DNA from: Selaginella moellendorffii | Lineage: Eukaryota > Streptophyta > Lycopodiopsida > Selaginellales > Selaginellaceae | Direction: 5' to 3' | DNA: 64,000 nt | NCBI RefSeq assembly: GCF_000143415.4 | Contig: NW_003314263.1 | Span: 533,114 to 597,113 of the forward strand | Part shown: piece after piece, positions 11,037 through 22,729 of the stretch | Numbering within the stretch: position 1 is the first letter of the stretch | Layout: every line of letters starts with the position of its first letter | The notes under the pieces: generated by a model | Told to the model about the DNA's origin: nothing | The model's input: only the letters and a program-made list of their open reading frames with translations | Databases searched by the model: none | Position numbers and translations under genes: made by a program

Positions 11037-11937
11037 TCAGTCGTCGTCCTCGTCGTCAGCGTCGCCATAAGCAGCGACTAGTCCAGCCATGATCCCCGGC
11101 TTGCTGTCTTGCTCGACGAGGCCTTCTTCGACTTTAGCTTTCTTAGCGGGCCTTTGGAGAGGCTTCACCTTGACAAGGATGCTGGAGTGGGACAGTCGCT
11201 TTGGCCCTGCCTGTAGAGTGTGATTCCAAGGAAAGAACGAAACTTGGTTTCTTACCACGGCCTCTCTCTTTTTTGGCTGGGGAATGGGAGCTGCCTCTTG
11301 TGATGCTTGCATTCTCTTCGCTACCGCTGCCTGCTCGCGACTTTAGCTCAAGAAAGAAAGCCTATGAAACGCAAGCTCACTCACGTCAAAGTTGCTTAGT
11401 TCTAGCGCTTCTTCCTTTGCTACTTGCCGGTCGTGTTCTCTTTTCACCTACATTACTTTCTCAGTAAGTCGAGAAAACGAAAAAATCCAAGGGCGAAAAG
11501 AAAAGAAGGAAGAACCTTGTCAATCCCTTCCAGAAACTCCATTTCCTCTGGATCCAACGCTTTCGGTGGTTCTGTTACACATTCAGTGTGAGCCAAGTTA
11601 ACACACACACACACAGAAAAAAAAAAAAAAAAACTCTCACGGTGTTTGAAGCGGTCTTTGAACTCTTTATCCTGCTTTTGCTTGTTCTCCCTGAGAATCT
11701 AGAAGGACAAGGGAGAAGGAAATATAAGATAAAAGCACGCGCCAAACCTCGTGCAATGGCCTCTCAGGCGCCAGCGTTCCATCCTGAATTGTGGCTCCAC
11801 GCGAAGATTTGAGCTCTTCCAACTGGATAGAGAATGCATAGAGTGATGGAGGGAGCCATGGCTCGAGATTTGATGCATCCCACCTTACTCTCGGAGATGA
11901 ACTGCATCAAGCGCACCGGCTGCTGTTGTTGCTCCAT
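11037..11937 (-). CDS. FAM192A/NIP30-like nuclear protein
   Basis: Six exons can be joined: 11937-11884, 11822-11748, 11698-11641, 11571-11516, 11447-11385 and 11330-11037, giving 199 residues. The product has the NIP30 (FAM192A/Fyv6) N-terminal domain pattern: ERPLHEILRENKQKQDKEFK, then DRFKHQPPKALDPEEMEFLE and a VKREHDRQVAKEEALELSNF stretch. A basic linker (KPLQRPAKKAKVEE) and an acidic end (YGDADDEDDD) follow. Animal FAM192A binds the proteasome activator PA28-gamma and yeast Fyv6 acts in splicing; the role here is not shown. The last exon holds an optional 45-bp intron (GTAAGAAACC ... CTACAG) whose removal keeps frame. A broken inverted copy lies at 13,740-14,180. Confidence 0.82.
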
Positions 11938-12141
11938 AGCTTTTGCCCTAAACCTAAAAACAGAGTGGATTGGAAGGGAAAAAAGAGGGGTTTAACGGCA
12001 TTTTAGGGTTTCTTAGGAAGGGGATCCTAATAACAAGCCTTGAGCGGGAGTTTAGCATTATATTTCAATGGAGATACGATTGAGAAGCTAGCTTAAAAGA
12101 AACGAAAATGAAGAGGATAAGTGAAGAACTCGATTCACTGC
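11938..12141. promoter_or_regulatory. interval between the GDSL gene 3' end and the NIP30-like gene
   Basis: This is the presumed promoter of the minus-strand NIP30-like gene. It contains two telo-box-like runs, 'gccctaaacctaaa' near 11,945 and 'ttttagggtttcttagg' near 12,000, a motif common near transcription starts of plant housekeeping genes. No TATA box was identified. Confidence 0.4.
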
Positions 12142-13410
12142 CTAAGTAAATCTTGGTGGCAGAGGTGGGAATGGAACAGCATTGCCTGCAAACAAGTCCT
12201 TGAGGTTGAACGGGGTAGCGACGCTCTGGTCTCCGTGCCAAAAGTTCTTAAACATCATCAAGTAGGCAGCCTCGCTGAAGTGAGCAGCATCGAAAAACAT
12301 GTAAGTTGCCGGGTTTGGACACAAAAAGGGCTGGTACTCAGACGTCCTCTGTGTGTAGGAATCGGCACAAGACTCGGCAGCGTTGAAAGGGCCAGCTCCA
12401 CAGCACGCATCCACACTGTTCACGAATCCTACTCAAGTTCCAACGAATCGAGTGTCAGAAGAATTTTCTACCACGAAACGAGACCGCTTACCAGAAGCTC
12501 TAGGTACGCGTATTGTGCTCATCAAGAGATCATACGGCTTGAGAACAATCAGCTGAATTCCCGTGAGTTGCGATGACAGGGTCTTGGCGAGATCGTCAAG
12601 TCCGGCGTTCACGTCCTTGGCCAAGGTGTTTGCTGCCTCCAAGCAGTCGAAACGCCTGAATCCCTGGCTCGAACGAGATGCGGCTAGCTTTGACTGCGGG
12701 AAGCAACCCACGGGTCCAAGTTCCACCACCACTATCTTTCGTGCTCCATGGTTATACAGCGTCTGCAAAGCACCAAACGGTTTGAGGAAAGAAAACTCCA
12801 GAAACTTGACACTTACCTCGATGCCTGACTTGTAGGTGGCGATCAAGCTCTGGACAAACTGCTGCTCGGGAATCTTCATCGACGGTTGTGAAATGTAGTT
12901 GGCAATATCATCGGCACCAGTGGAAATGACGAACACGGACTCGCTCAGCATCGTCTCGGCGTTGCTCTTGCCTCTCCACTTGAAAACCTCCATCACACTT
13001 GACAGCTGCTGGAGCTGCTTCTTGAAGCTCACGACTCCTCTGGAAGTACCGGTTGAATCGAGCAGGCCACTCCCAGCCGAGGCAAAGTTCGCGCCGTGCC
13101 TGTGATCTCCCAGCGGCTGGACGAAAGGCGGGACGAGAGGAAGGCCGAGGGACTGCGCCAGGAAATCCGCCAGCGTCCGGCCATTGGTAAAACGTCCAGC
13201 AGCGTGGCCGAAGAACGTCTCGCCGTATGGAGAAACGCTGGCTTGGTACGTAGAGTTCACATACGTGTTGGTTCCAGCATCGACGGTGCCATCTCCGAGG
13301 ATGAACAGGGCTGGAACGCTGGGCAAATTGTACTGCGCTGAAGCTAAGGAGGCGATGATCGCGATGAGAAGCACCGCTGCTGGGAAGAACTTGGTGGATT
13401 CAAGTGCCAT
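12142..13410 (-). CDS. GDSL esterase/lipase-like protein lacking the block-I serine
   Basis: Three exons (13410-12817, 12762-12492, 12428-12142) give 383 residues. An N-terminal signal peptide is clear (VLLIAIIASLASAQ), so the product should be secreted. Family features are FILGDGTVDAGTN (block I), SPYGETFFGHAAGRFTNGRT, NFASAGSGLLD, FVISTGADDI (block III, usually GxND), CCGAGPFN, CPNPATYMFFDAAHFSEA (block V with Asp and His) and a normal length. In block I the nucleophile serine of GDS is glycine (codon GGC), and the block III Asn is Asp. The enzyme may be inactive or changed. Introns are 54 and 63 bp. A TATA box lies just upstream at 13,451-13,457. Confidence 0.9.
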
Positions 13411-13450
13411 CGCTGCTGCTTGACGATAACTTCCCTTGTGGAATGGCTGG

Positions 13451-13457
13451 TTTTATA
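13451..13457 (-). promoter_or_regulatory. TATA box of the GDSL gene
   Basis: The minus strand reads GCTATAAAACC, 41 bp before the ATG at 13,410. That implies a very short 5' leader of about 10-15 bases. Confidence 0.6.
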
Positions 13458-13739
13458 GCGAGGCTCGGCCAAAGTTGTCCGCGGACTAACATGGTCATTT
13501 CATTTCCTTAAATCTGAAATATGGGAAAAAAAAAAAAGTGTTTTAGAAAAACTTGTCCTTTTATTACCAATGAAAACAAAGAAAAAGAAACAAAGAATAT
13601 TCTTTAGCAGTGAATTTCTAATTGGTTTTAGGGCGGAGTTGAAATCAAGTGGAGGAAGATTCTCCTTTGAATGAACAGGATAAAGAATTTTAAGAAGATT
13701 TCTTTCTTTCTTTTGTGTTTATATCCTCACTCTGAATTT

Positions 13740-14180
13740 GCAAAGGATTGACATCTTTCCTCCCGTGGAGTTTTCTGGGAAAGTAATGGAGGTGAGAAGA
13801 GAACACGACCAGCAAGTAGAAAGGAAGAAGCGCTAGAACTAAGCAAGAGTGTTTCATAGCTATGGAGCAGCCTTCTGTCTTGAGCTAAACAAACGTTTGT
13901 CACGAGCAGGCAGCAGTAGCCAAAGCATCGCAAGAGGCAGCTCCCACTCCCCAGCAGCATCACAAAAAATGGAGAGACGCCGTGGTAAGAAACCAAGTAT
14001 TCTTCCCTTCGGAATCACACTGGCAAAGCGACCATCCCACTCCAGCATCCTTGTCAAGGTGAAGCCTCTCCAAAGTCCCGCTAAGAAAGCTAAAGTCGAC
14101 GAGGTCCATGTCAAAGTCGTCGGAGAGCCGCGGCCAATGGCTGGTCTTAGGCGGCTCTAACGACGAGGACGACGACTGAT
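13740..14180 (+). pseudogene. NIP30-like pseudogene, 5'-truncated inverted copy
   Basis: The plus strand matches exons 5 and 6 of the gene at 11,037-11,937, plus the intron between them: 'gagaagagaacacgaccagc', the AVAK/AS-QEAAP region, HSSILVKVKPLQSPAKKAKV and an acidic DEDDD end. A one-base loss breaks the frame in exon 5 and the region before the acidic tail is altered. Similarity extends downstream to about 14,400. The copy is in the opposite orientation to the source, with the GDSL gene between them. Bases 13,458-13,739 hold only the GDSL upstream region. Confidence 0.85.
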
Positions 14181-14465
14181 TCAAACGGAGATAAAGGTGG
14201 CAAGTTCGTAGTTTATCCCCATTTGTCACGATCGAGCTTTTGACTTGCAGGGACGAAAAACTAGGAATATCCGCGGGCACCAATGAAAGCCGGCCTCCAC
14301 CAGGTTGCCCGCGTGTCCAACAGTTCTTCCTCGTCTCGCCCGACCACCACATTCGGACGTCTCTTGGACGCCCAAGACTTCGTTCGGAGCTTTTAAGTTG
14401 TGAGTGGGCTCTACAAAGGAAGAGGAGGAGACCTGCGTTCTTGGCTTAGAAGCTGTAGCCCAGCG

Positions 14466-16886
14466 ATGAGGAGCATCGTTGTGCTGGTAGCAGGATTGGT
14501 TCTGGGTTGGATCGACAGAGCTTTGGATTTGAGCAGGACTTTCTTGGTGAGATGGATAGGGGTGAAGAGGCTGCACTGGATCTCCAAGCATCTGGTGCCG
14601 TGGAGCTTGCTATATTGGATTGGTGGGACTCTCCGGCGGAACTTTGTGATGTGGAGGAACTGTGGTGTCATTTTGGGGGTCGTGCTACTGACCTGGAAGA
14701 CGCAGTCGCGGCTGCTGGGCAGCTCGGGTAATGGCAAGATGCAAACGAAGTGGAACGTGACAGCCGCTGTGCCGCTGCCAAGACGTCTGGTCTACGACAA
14801 CGGGTTGGGAAAAACTCCGATAATGGGGTGAGTGTCAAGAAAAAAATGGGTTTTTTTCATGCTTTTTGAGAAGCCAATTTCTTCGCGGGACTGATGAGAG
14901 TTCGCTGTTGCATATAGGTGGAGCGGCTGGAACAAATACGAGTGCAAGATCAATGAGAAGATCGTTTTCGGAAACAGTAAGACCTCTCTTTCACGTTTTC
15001 TTTTTCTTGCTCTGTTCTTTTCAACAGGACTTATCTTATTGTTGTGGTTGATATGATTTTTCAGCTGATGCGCTGGTCAGGCATGGGCTCGATCAGCTCG
15101 GATACAATTACGTCATTGTTGGTAATATATCTCAATCACATGGTTTTTTCGGGTACTATTTCTTGTGTTTAGATGATTGCTGGGCTGCTTATAAGCGCGA
15201 TAAGCAGGTGAGTAGAAAACGGAGTGAAGCTTCTCATGAAAATCCCGTCTGTCTTTGTGTACAGGGGAATTTGAAGTCGCATCCGACGACTTTTCCTTCG
15301 GGAATGAAAGCACTTGCAGACTATGCGCATAGCAAAGGATTGAAGTTCGGGCTTTACTCGGACGCAGGGTTGGTCGAACTTGTTTTGCTTTTCTCCCAAG
15401 ATTGAATCTCATTGTCGATGCAGAAGGAGAACTTGTATAGGACACCGAGCTGGCTCCGAGGACCACGAAATCCGGGACGCCAAAACATTCGCTTCATGGG
15501 TAAAACATTTGTCAAAGCTGCGACAGATTCCTCCACCTCACATTTGTTTCATTTTTCAACCAGGGCGTGGACTATCTCAAGTATGACAATTGCTTCCACA
15601 AAAAACATTACTACCCGCACCTTCGGTACGCTTTGAACGCGAGCTTAAGCTTTTTATTTCTGGTTTTCCTTGCTTGTAGTTACCCGGTGATGAGCGAAGC
15701 TCTTAACAAAAGTGGCAGACCGATATTCTATACCATCTGTGAATGGTGAGTGCATCTTCTTCAACATCTTGTTTACAATGCTTTTTTTTCTTTTTTCTTG
15801 CGCGTAGGGGTGAAGATCATCCCGCACTCTGGGCAGGCAAGTATGCAAACTCGTGGCGCACTTCTTTAGATGTCAAGGACAGATGGGACCGGTAAAATTT
15901 TGTTCTCCTTTTTTCTTTTTTTCCCGTGTGTGGGTCAATGTTTTCTCTCCTTCCAGAATCCAGATTTTGGCCGACGACAACAATATGTGGGCAGCGTATG
16001 CTGGTCCTGGAGGATGGAACGGTAAGCTGCCCAGTCTCTTTACATTCCTAGACGAAGAAAGAAAGACGAGAAAAAAAAAGAGAGATTTTTCTGCTGGCTT
16101 GTTCTTGAAGAGTGTGTTTTTTGTATTGAAACTTTTAGAGCTGGTCTCCAGATCCTGATATGCTTCAGGTTGGCAACGGACGCATGAGTGTGGCGGAGTA
16201 TCGGTCGCATTTCAGCATCTGGTCTATCATGAAAGTAAGAGCTCTCACTTGTTTCATTCACTTCACTTCACCAAGTTGCTAAAATTTTGTCACAGGCGCC
16301 ACTGATCATCGGGTGTGAGCTCAGGAAAATCCGAGAGGAACACCTGGAAATCTACAAAAACAAAGAGATCATCGACATCAACCAAGGTTTGCACAGGTGC
16401 TTTTGCATGGAAACTTAATCACGTTATATTTCTCCTGTGATAGATCCACTGGGGATTCAAGCTAGAAAAGTTAGCAGGCAGGGACGTTGTAAATGTCGTG
16501 AGGTACGACGTCACTGCGAAAATCTTTGTTCTTGCGTTGATCCTTGAAACAACAGGTCTGGGCAGGGCCGCTCTCCGGCAAGAGAATAGTTCTAGCGCTC
16601 TGGAACCGAGATTGGCGAAGAGTTGCCATCAAAGTGAATTGGTTTGATCTTGGACTGGAGCCGGGAGTGTCTGTTCGCGTTCGAGATTTGTGGAAGGTGC
16701 TGATACGACTTTGAATGATGCCTCTTTTAACGTTGTTTCTTGGTACCTCAGCATGAAGATTGGAGCGAGCGACAGCAGGATGGCTTCGAAGTCGCGATTG
16801 ATTCCCACGATTGTGGAGTCTACATTCTCTCGGACGTGAGACTAACCTCGGACAACGTCTACGTGATCGCGGACCACGTTTTCTGA
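14466..16886 (+). CDS. alpha-galactosidase, glycoside hydrolase family 27
   Basis: A gene of about a dozen exons with short introns. Conserved GH27 blocks appear in order: [58 protein letters not shown] (Asp of KYDNC is the nucleophile), [30 protein letters not shown] (family acid/base Asp), [19 protein letters not shown] and [11 protein letters not shown], followed by the beta-sandwich C-terminal part ending DHVF. It should remove terminal alpha-galactose from oligosaccharides or cell-wall polymers, probably in vacuole or apoplast. ATG 14,466 begins a hydrophobic stretch ([11 protein letters not shown]), but about 100 residues then precede the first family block. The true start is therefore uncertain; a Met at about residue 92 is an alternative. 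The first intron starts at 14,828. Confidence 0.9.
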
Positions 16887-16991
16887 AGATGGTGATGATA
16901 CACAAGTTTTTTGATTCCTTGAAAAGGAAAGAAACAAAGGTTAGCAGAAGATCCGGGATTTCTTTTGGCTTGCTTACCCCGTGTAGATAGA

Positions 16992-19796
16992 TTACATTCC
17001 CAAGTCGTTTAGAATGCGTTCAATGAGGATCTCTTTCTTGCCGCTGAGCGGGAGCTTCTTTCCCGCGAGATAATACTTGAGCTCCACCACGGTGAGTTTC
17101 TTAAGCTGCAACGAAGGAAAAGGTATTTTTCCGTTTGGAAAGAACGAAGAGCTTACCTCGCCGTCCAAAGCAAGCTGACGCCAATTGTATTTTTCTGATT
17201 CTTTGGTCGCTACTTCAGCAGCAGCCTTTCTCTTTTGAGCTGTGACGCTTCCTTTCGCCCGTTCGGCCTCCGCAGCTGCCTCTTCTTGGTCATGATCAGC
17301 CCCGTAGACAGTGTCTTTGAATGCTTGAACTACGGCAACTATCGACGGCCTGAAAAGCATAGTTTCAGCCATGTTGGAAAATGAAGATCAAAGTACCACG
17401 CACCTTTTCATGCCTTCCTCGTCTGGCAATGTACAATCCTCGACTTCTTCCACGGTGTCTTCCTGGAGTCCAAGAGCTTGCAGATTTGAATAGTGTCTTT
17501 GAAGGGCTGAGAAAAGACATGAAGAAAAGTTCCGGCAACGTTAAGATGCTATGGATAGCACTAACCTGGGTTTTGTATATCGTATACTGTAAATTCTCGC
17601 AAGTGGAGCTTCTTGATGAGAGCCATTGCTTTGTCGATATGCTCTTTTGCCGCTATTTCAACTCCACCTTTGCTCAGATTTATCTGTGAAAGAAACTGGT
17701 ATCAGAGAGAAAACATGGAAGCCTGACGCCAACTACCTTTTCAGGCTGTCGAATGTCCTCTGCATATGGAAGGTAGATCATATGCATTCCAGGTGGCTGG
17801 ACTTGCCCATACTCGTTCACAATCTCTTCCTAAAACAGAAACTCGATCAGAACGAACAGCTGGCATTCGTTGCCTTCAAGTACCTGGGGAACCAAAGCAA
17901 CCAGGTGAGGAGACGTCGAATTTCCATGAAACGCCAAAGCAAACCTACACAGCCACGTTTCAGATAAGAACTGGTAGAATAAGAGACTCACTTTTTCTGC
18001 CGGATCAAAGACCTATGTAGCGCAATGAAAAGACAGGTGCTGCCTTTGATGGCCTGCACGTAGCGTTTAGAGAAAATCTCTAGTTTTCCAGTCAAGCCAC
18101 TTACCTCTTCACTAGGATACAGGAACGTAGCTGGCCTCAAGTTGTGATAGTCTTTAAGGCAAGCAATTGATTTGAAGCCTAGAAGTCGGAGTTGTACGTC
18201 AGTTATCTTTTTCACTTCTGCAAGCTCTTCGCGTGTCATGAGAACTCGCTTACTGCATCAAACGCATGGATGATGAAACTGACAGCCAATGTCATATACC
18301 TGTTATAGTGTGTAAAACGTTTCGTAGATTCCGTCACTATAGCGCCCGTATCCGTGCATATGAGAGCTCGTTCAGACTGCAATGGCTGTTAAAACTCAGG
18401 TAAATACGTTGAAGGAGTTACCTTCACAGGCTTGTTTGTCGTGGAATCAAGCCACTCGTACTTGCCTACATAGAAAAGCTGAGAATGAGTTTTACAATCA
18501 GCCAAAGTCTTCAACCTGTCGTAGCCGGCCGAACCATCGCATATGTCCCGAGACCGATACTAGTCCCATTGGCAATGGTGAACGTTATTTTCCTTACAAC
18601 ACGCTTTTGAAAAAGCTTCTTTCTCATCCTAGCCTTGAGTTCTTCAAATCTACAGCAACACGAGCTTTAGGTAGTCTGCAAAGCTTCGTACCAAAACATA
18701 CCTTTTTTCTGCACCAACCATAAAATTCGACAGTTCGTCATCTTCCATGGTAATCATATCCTGCAAAAAAATTGTTCCAGGATCTGGTTATGCAAAACCC
18801 GAGCGAACCTTATAAAAGATGTTGAGATTAAATTCTTCTCCAGGCCTGCTCATCGGGTAGAGTTCAATCGAAATTCCAAGATCTTGCGAGTCCTGGGGTT
18901 GCAATAACATTACTGATCAAATAAAATAATCACAGCAAAGTACCTTTGCCCGTTGTATAGTTGTTCTCCTCATGTCAGCCTTTGTAACGGGATCCGCATT
19001 TTCGAAAGGATCATCGTTGTTCGTAAACAGCAGAATTCGCTTGCCTAGATTCTTTGTAGCACTGAAAGAAACCATTGAAGGAACAATCGAAGGGAAGCTT
19101 TCCAGCGTACCTCTTTCCGAGCATGCCTTGTGCGACCCAAAGGCCATTGTAAAGCGGATTTTCTCTGGCCCCGTAGTTAGAACCATCGTTGCTCCCTATA
19201 ACACTATCAAAGTTTTCTGAGATGGAGAAGACATTAGATGGCTGAAAGTAGCTGGACAAAAAGCACGGTACCGCACAAGGAAGAAGTATCTTTGATAAAA
19301 GAAGCCGAGAGCTTGCTGAGCTCCTTAAACGTATAAACACCCTCTGAGGAGAGCGAGTTATTTTTTTCGCGCTGCAAAATTCGTTAAAATTTTTTTTTCC
19401 TCGCATTCCACCAGGAGAACCAAGGCTTACCGTGTTGATGAAGCAAATTCCCACTTCATCGGAGTCTCTAGAAATGATCCTCGTCTTCAAATCTTCAGTG
19501 ATAGATTCCATCACAGCTTCCAAGTAAGTTTTAGTCTCTCCCTGCAAAGAAATCTTTCATCAAAGACCAAAATGGAGCTCGACCTTAGAATACCCGCTTT
19601 GTCTGGAGCTGGAGAAGCATATCTTTCCCAGCGTCGATCAGAAACACGACGTAATCCCTGGTCGCCCCCTCCTGCCATGGCGATGCGATCAAGAAAGAGA
19701 TCAAACACGCTAGAAATCCCTGGCGCATACCACCGCGTACTCGTCCTCCTCGTCCTCCTCCTCATCGGCGTATGGATCGTCGCCATTGTCCGCCAT
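16992..19796 (-). CDS. KU70: Ku70, DNA end-binding subunit of the Ku heterodimer
   Basis: A multi-exon minus-strand gene from ATG 19,796 (MADNGDDPYADEEEDEEDEY) to TAA 16,992. Order of parts: acidic N-terminus; vWA-like domain (YVVFLIDAGKDML, DSDEVGICFINT, NPLYNGLWVAQGML, GKRILLFTNNDDPF, AKDSQDLGISIELYPMSRPG, FYKDMITMEDDELSNFMVGA); Ku core (EELAEVKKITDVQLRLLGFK, CLKDYHNLRPATFLYPSEE, FIALHRSLI); C-terminal arm; SAP domain at the end (LTVVELKYYLAGKKLPLSGK, then KEILIERILNDLGM). It binds DNA ends with Ku80 in non-homologous end joining and at telomeres. The 3' end converges on the alpha-galactosidase gene with 105 bp between them. Decayed Ku70 pieces lie at the left edge of the window. Confidence 0.95.
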
Positions 19797-19812
19797 CGTC
19801 TTCCTCAAGCTT

Positions 19813-19868
19813 CTAAAGCCCTAATCCTCGAAAATGAGTCAGCCCTAAACTCTCAATAATGGCGCTCA
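19813..19868 (+). repeat. upstream duplicate of the TPR gene leader and start
   Basis: This ~56-bp stretch (taaagccctaatc ... gagtcagccctaa ... tctcaataatggcgctc) is repeated at 20,043-20,098, where it forms the leader and first codons of the TPR gene. The copy here has an ATG that leads nowhere. Confidence 0.85.
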
Positions 19869-20089
19869 TAAGATGCTTTGGATATTTTAAAAAAGCATTA
19901 CATTAAAGAGCTCCCTGATTGAGTGAAAGTACTTAAACACGTGAATATTGCTGTGGAATGCGGTAAGACGAGCACAAGGCAACAAATTTCCAGGACCGTA
20001 ATCCGTTCCAGATCGAACATTGATCCAACTGCATCTTTCTATTTAAAGCCCTAATCCCTTGAGAGTGAGTCAGCCCTAAATTCTCAATA

Positions 20090-21930
20090 ATGGCGCTCTT
20101 GCTGCGCCTTGTCCCAGGGCGATCGCGATCGATCGCGAGGTCTCTCCGGCCTCATCGATTCCTCGCGTCTCTGGCTCATGGCGATGATGCCGCGGCCGAG
20201 GGCATGGCGGCGCAGATTCTCGACTACGCGGCGGCGGCGAGGAAGAAAGGAGGTACAACATTTCGCGCTTTTGCGATCTAGCTAGTGATCCTTGTAGCAG
20301 GCGCCGGGTATTTGGATGCAATGCAGGTTCTAGAGCATGGCGTGAGCTTTGTGAAGAATTCCGGGCCCTCGGCTGCCAATGCGCTGTGTAAGATCCAGTT
20401 CGCGATAGCGAACTTCCACGCTGATCAGTAAGATCACTAGGAGTCTTTGGTCTAAGCTTAAATTTTTCTTGTATTTTTTTTCTTGTAGAGGGAAAGTCTC
20501 GGACGCTACTGAGGTATTACATGGTGTTTCGAGCAATGAGTCGGCTGGATTGGAGGTGCGGGGTCAGTTTACTCTCGCTTTTTTCGTCGGTGGAATGTTT
20601 TTCGCTGATTGTTTTATGGTGGCTAGTTTCTGCTCTGGAAGCTTTGGTAGGACTCTACTTGCAAATACACGAGGTTAGTTTTCATTTCTCGTTTGGATAA
20701 GCATCTCTGGTTATGGTGTTTTCGTCGTGCTTTTCTTCTAGGATGAATTGGCGTCCGCTCAATTGCAAACTATATCAGAGCTTGCTACTCCGGAATCTGA
20801 TATTGGACCTCGATCGCAAGCATTAGCCGGACTCGTCAAACTATCTGGAGGACAGTTTGATGCTGGTATGAGTATTTTCCTTTTATTGTTTTGATGATGA
20901 TTGTTTCTTTACTCCAACACGCGTATAGCAGCGGCTTCGTGTTTTGAGGCATTTCCACCTGATACAAAGCAAGGTTGGTTTTTATCATTTCTTTTCATGC
21001 TCGTAGTTTACGTTGAATTCTAGGAGCTGCCATCCTTGCTCGAGCTGAAGTTGCCCACGTAAGAGGCGCTGACAAGGAAGCTAAAAACTTTTACGAAAGC
21101 GCTGCTGCGCTTGCAAAAAACGAAACTGACAGAAGCAAAGGAGCCACAATGACTTCTACCGAAGTTCATTCAGCAGCTCTAGCAGGTTTAGGACAGCTTT
21201 CAGCTGACCTTGGGTAAGCAAATTTTCATATCTCTAGGCGCTCGTGATTATCTTTTATTACAGACGCTTTGATGAAGCAGAGAAAATTTTGACAGAAGCT
21301 CTTCAAGTCGCTGAAAGCATTAGTGGTAATTTGGAAAACAGCCTGTTTCTAAAGCTGATAGCTAATATGATACTGCAGGTGAGACGCACGCACGAGTTGG
21401 ACTTGTGTTATCTTGCATGGCGGATCTCTACAGTAGACGAGCGAAGGCCGAGAATAGCGGGTTCATGATAGCAGAGGTTTGTAATTTTTTCTTGTTGTAG
21501 CGTATACATTTTCATCTTCTACAAAATTTCAATGCAGGGCCTTTATCGCAGATCTTTGAACTTGTTGAAAGCTCCCCAGCTGGAAAAAGGTAGAAGCTCT
21601 AGCGAAGCTCATGTCTAACTGCCGCAAGCTCATGTTTCTAACAGAAGCAAAGGACAAACTTCAATATCTGGACGCCATTGCAATCACAAGAGGTATTCAG
21701 ACGTTCCACACTTCGTTCTCTAATTCTAGTTCTGGACAATCGCAGCTAGATATGCCGATATCCTGTCTAGCGTGGAGCAGCGAGCAAGCGAAGCTGAAAG
21801 ACTAAAATCCTGGGCTACTGCAGCGTGGAGAAACCAGCGTTCTCTCTCTGATGTACTAAAAGCCGCAGCGAGAGACAACGGATCAAAGCTCCACTCCGTG
21901 ATCGACGTGCGGCTTGGTAGAGTTTTTTGA
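20090..21930 (+). CDS. TPR-like repeat protein, probably mitochondrial
   Basis: About ten short exons from ATG 20,090 to TGA 21,928-21,930. The N-terminus (MALLLRLVPGRSRSIARSLR) is rich in Arg, Ser and Leu with no acidic residues, typical of a mitochondrial targeting peptide. The body shows helical TPR-type sequence: ALCKIQFAIANFHADQGKVS, SQALAGLVKLSGGQFDA, AILARAEVAHVRGADKEAKN, LAGLGQLSADLGRFDEAEKI, then LTEALQVAESISG, VGLVLSCMADLYSRRAKAEN, and GLYRRSLNLLKAP. The C-terminal part includes ITRARYADILSSVEQRASEA and ends SVIDVRLGRVF. It resembles an uncharacterised plant TPR family. The role is unknown; TPR proteins usually scaffold complexes. It is divergent from Ku70 across a ~290-bp intergenic region. 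Confidence 0.75.
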
Positions 21931-22187
21931 GACGATCACAGGTTAAATAATCTTTGCAGTTCTTGGTGGTTTTAACGTCCTCTACTTCGAATAGATACAG
22001 GGATCGATCCTTCTAGAGTGCCTCTTATCGGCACATCCAGTTTCCACCTATTGCGTCTTTACACCTCGGCAAGCTTTGCAACCAAGTGGTGTTGTCCTCC
22101 GTGGAGTCCGACGTGTCGAGAACACAGCCACCATTTTTTCTTTGGAGCAACTTGGCTAGCAAGCTCCTCCCTGTGAGAGAAGTGGCG

Positions 22188-22729
22188 ATGGCAGCAGCAA
22201 CAGCAGCAGCATTGGTACCATCTGGACTTGCCAGCAGCAGCTTGAATGGGACGAAGCTACGAATCAAGCCTACAGCGCAAGTTTCAATGAGAAGATCCAC
22301 AGCCAAGTAAGTTACTTCAAAGAGGAAAACTTACAGTGGAACTGTTCCTTCGAAAACTTCCAGGCTCGGTGTCTCGGCGAAGTATGGAGAGAAGAGCGTC
22401 TACTTCGACTTGGGAGATATCAACAACACCACCGGAGCTTGGGACTTGTATGGATCGGATACGCCTTCCCCTTACAATGGACTCCAGGTGTGTCTTCTCT
22501 TTCTTCTTGATCCACGGAGATGAAACTTTTTTGCTTTCTCGTTTCGTAGAGCCAATTCTTCCAAATCTTCGCTGGCGCTTTCACCAAGAGAGGGCTGTTG
22601 CTCAAGTTTCTACTGCTTGCTGGTACCGGTGCTGTGGCTTTCACGGGCGCTAATGCACCTGCGAGTCTCGTCCCTGTCAAGAGAGGAGCTGTTGGGCCGC
22701 CGACGCCTGGCCCGAGAGGCAAGATCTAG
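22188..22729 (+). CDS. PSAH: photosystem I reaction centre subunit VI (PsaH), chloroplast precursor
   Basis: Three exons (22188-22306, 22364-22487, 22550-22729) give 140 residues. A Ser/Ala-rich transit peptide of ~45 residues ([20 protein letters not shown]) leads into the mature protein: [20 protein letters not shown], then [36 protein letters not shown] and [18 protein letters not shown]. This is the PsaH pattern with one membrane segment. PsaH sits beside PsaL/PsaI and is needed for docking of LHCII in state transitions. ATG 22,188 is preferred over an upstream in-frame ATG at 22,086, because the residues before it are not transit-peptide-like. It converges on the CLD1-like gene, 128 bp away. 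Confidence 0.95.

Noticed and set aside
14507-14731. Acidic 74-codon frame overlapping the alpha-galactosidase first exon
   Set aside because: It is in another frame than the GH27 blocks and has no splice link; probably a chance frame, though the uncertain N-terminus leaves some doubt.
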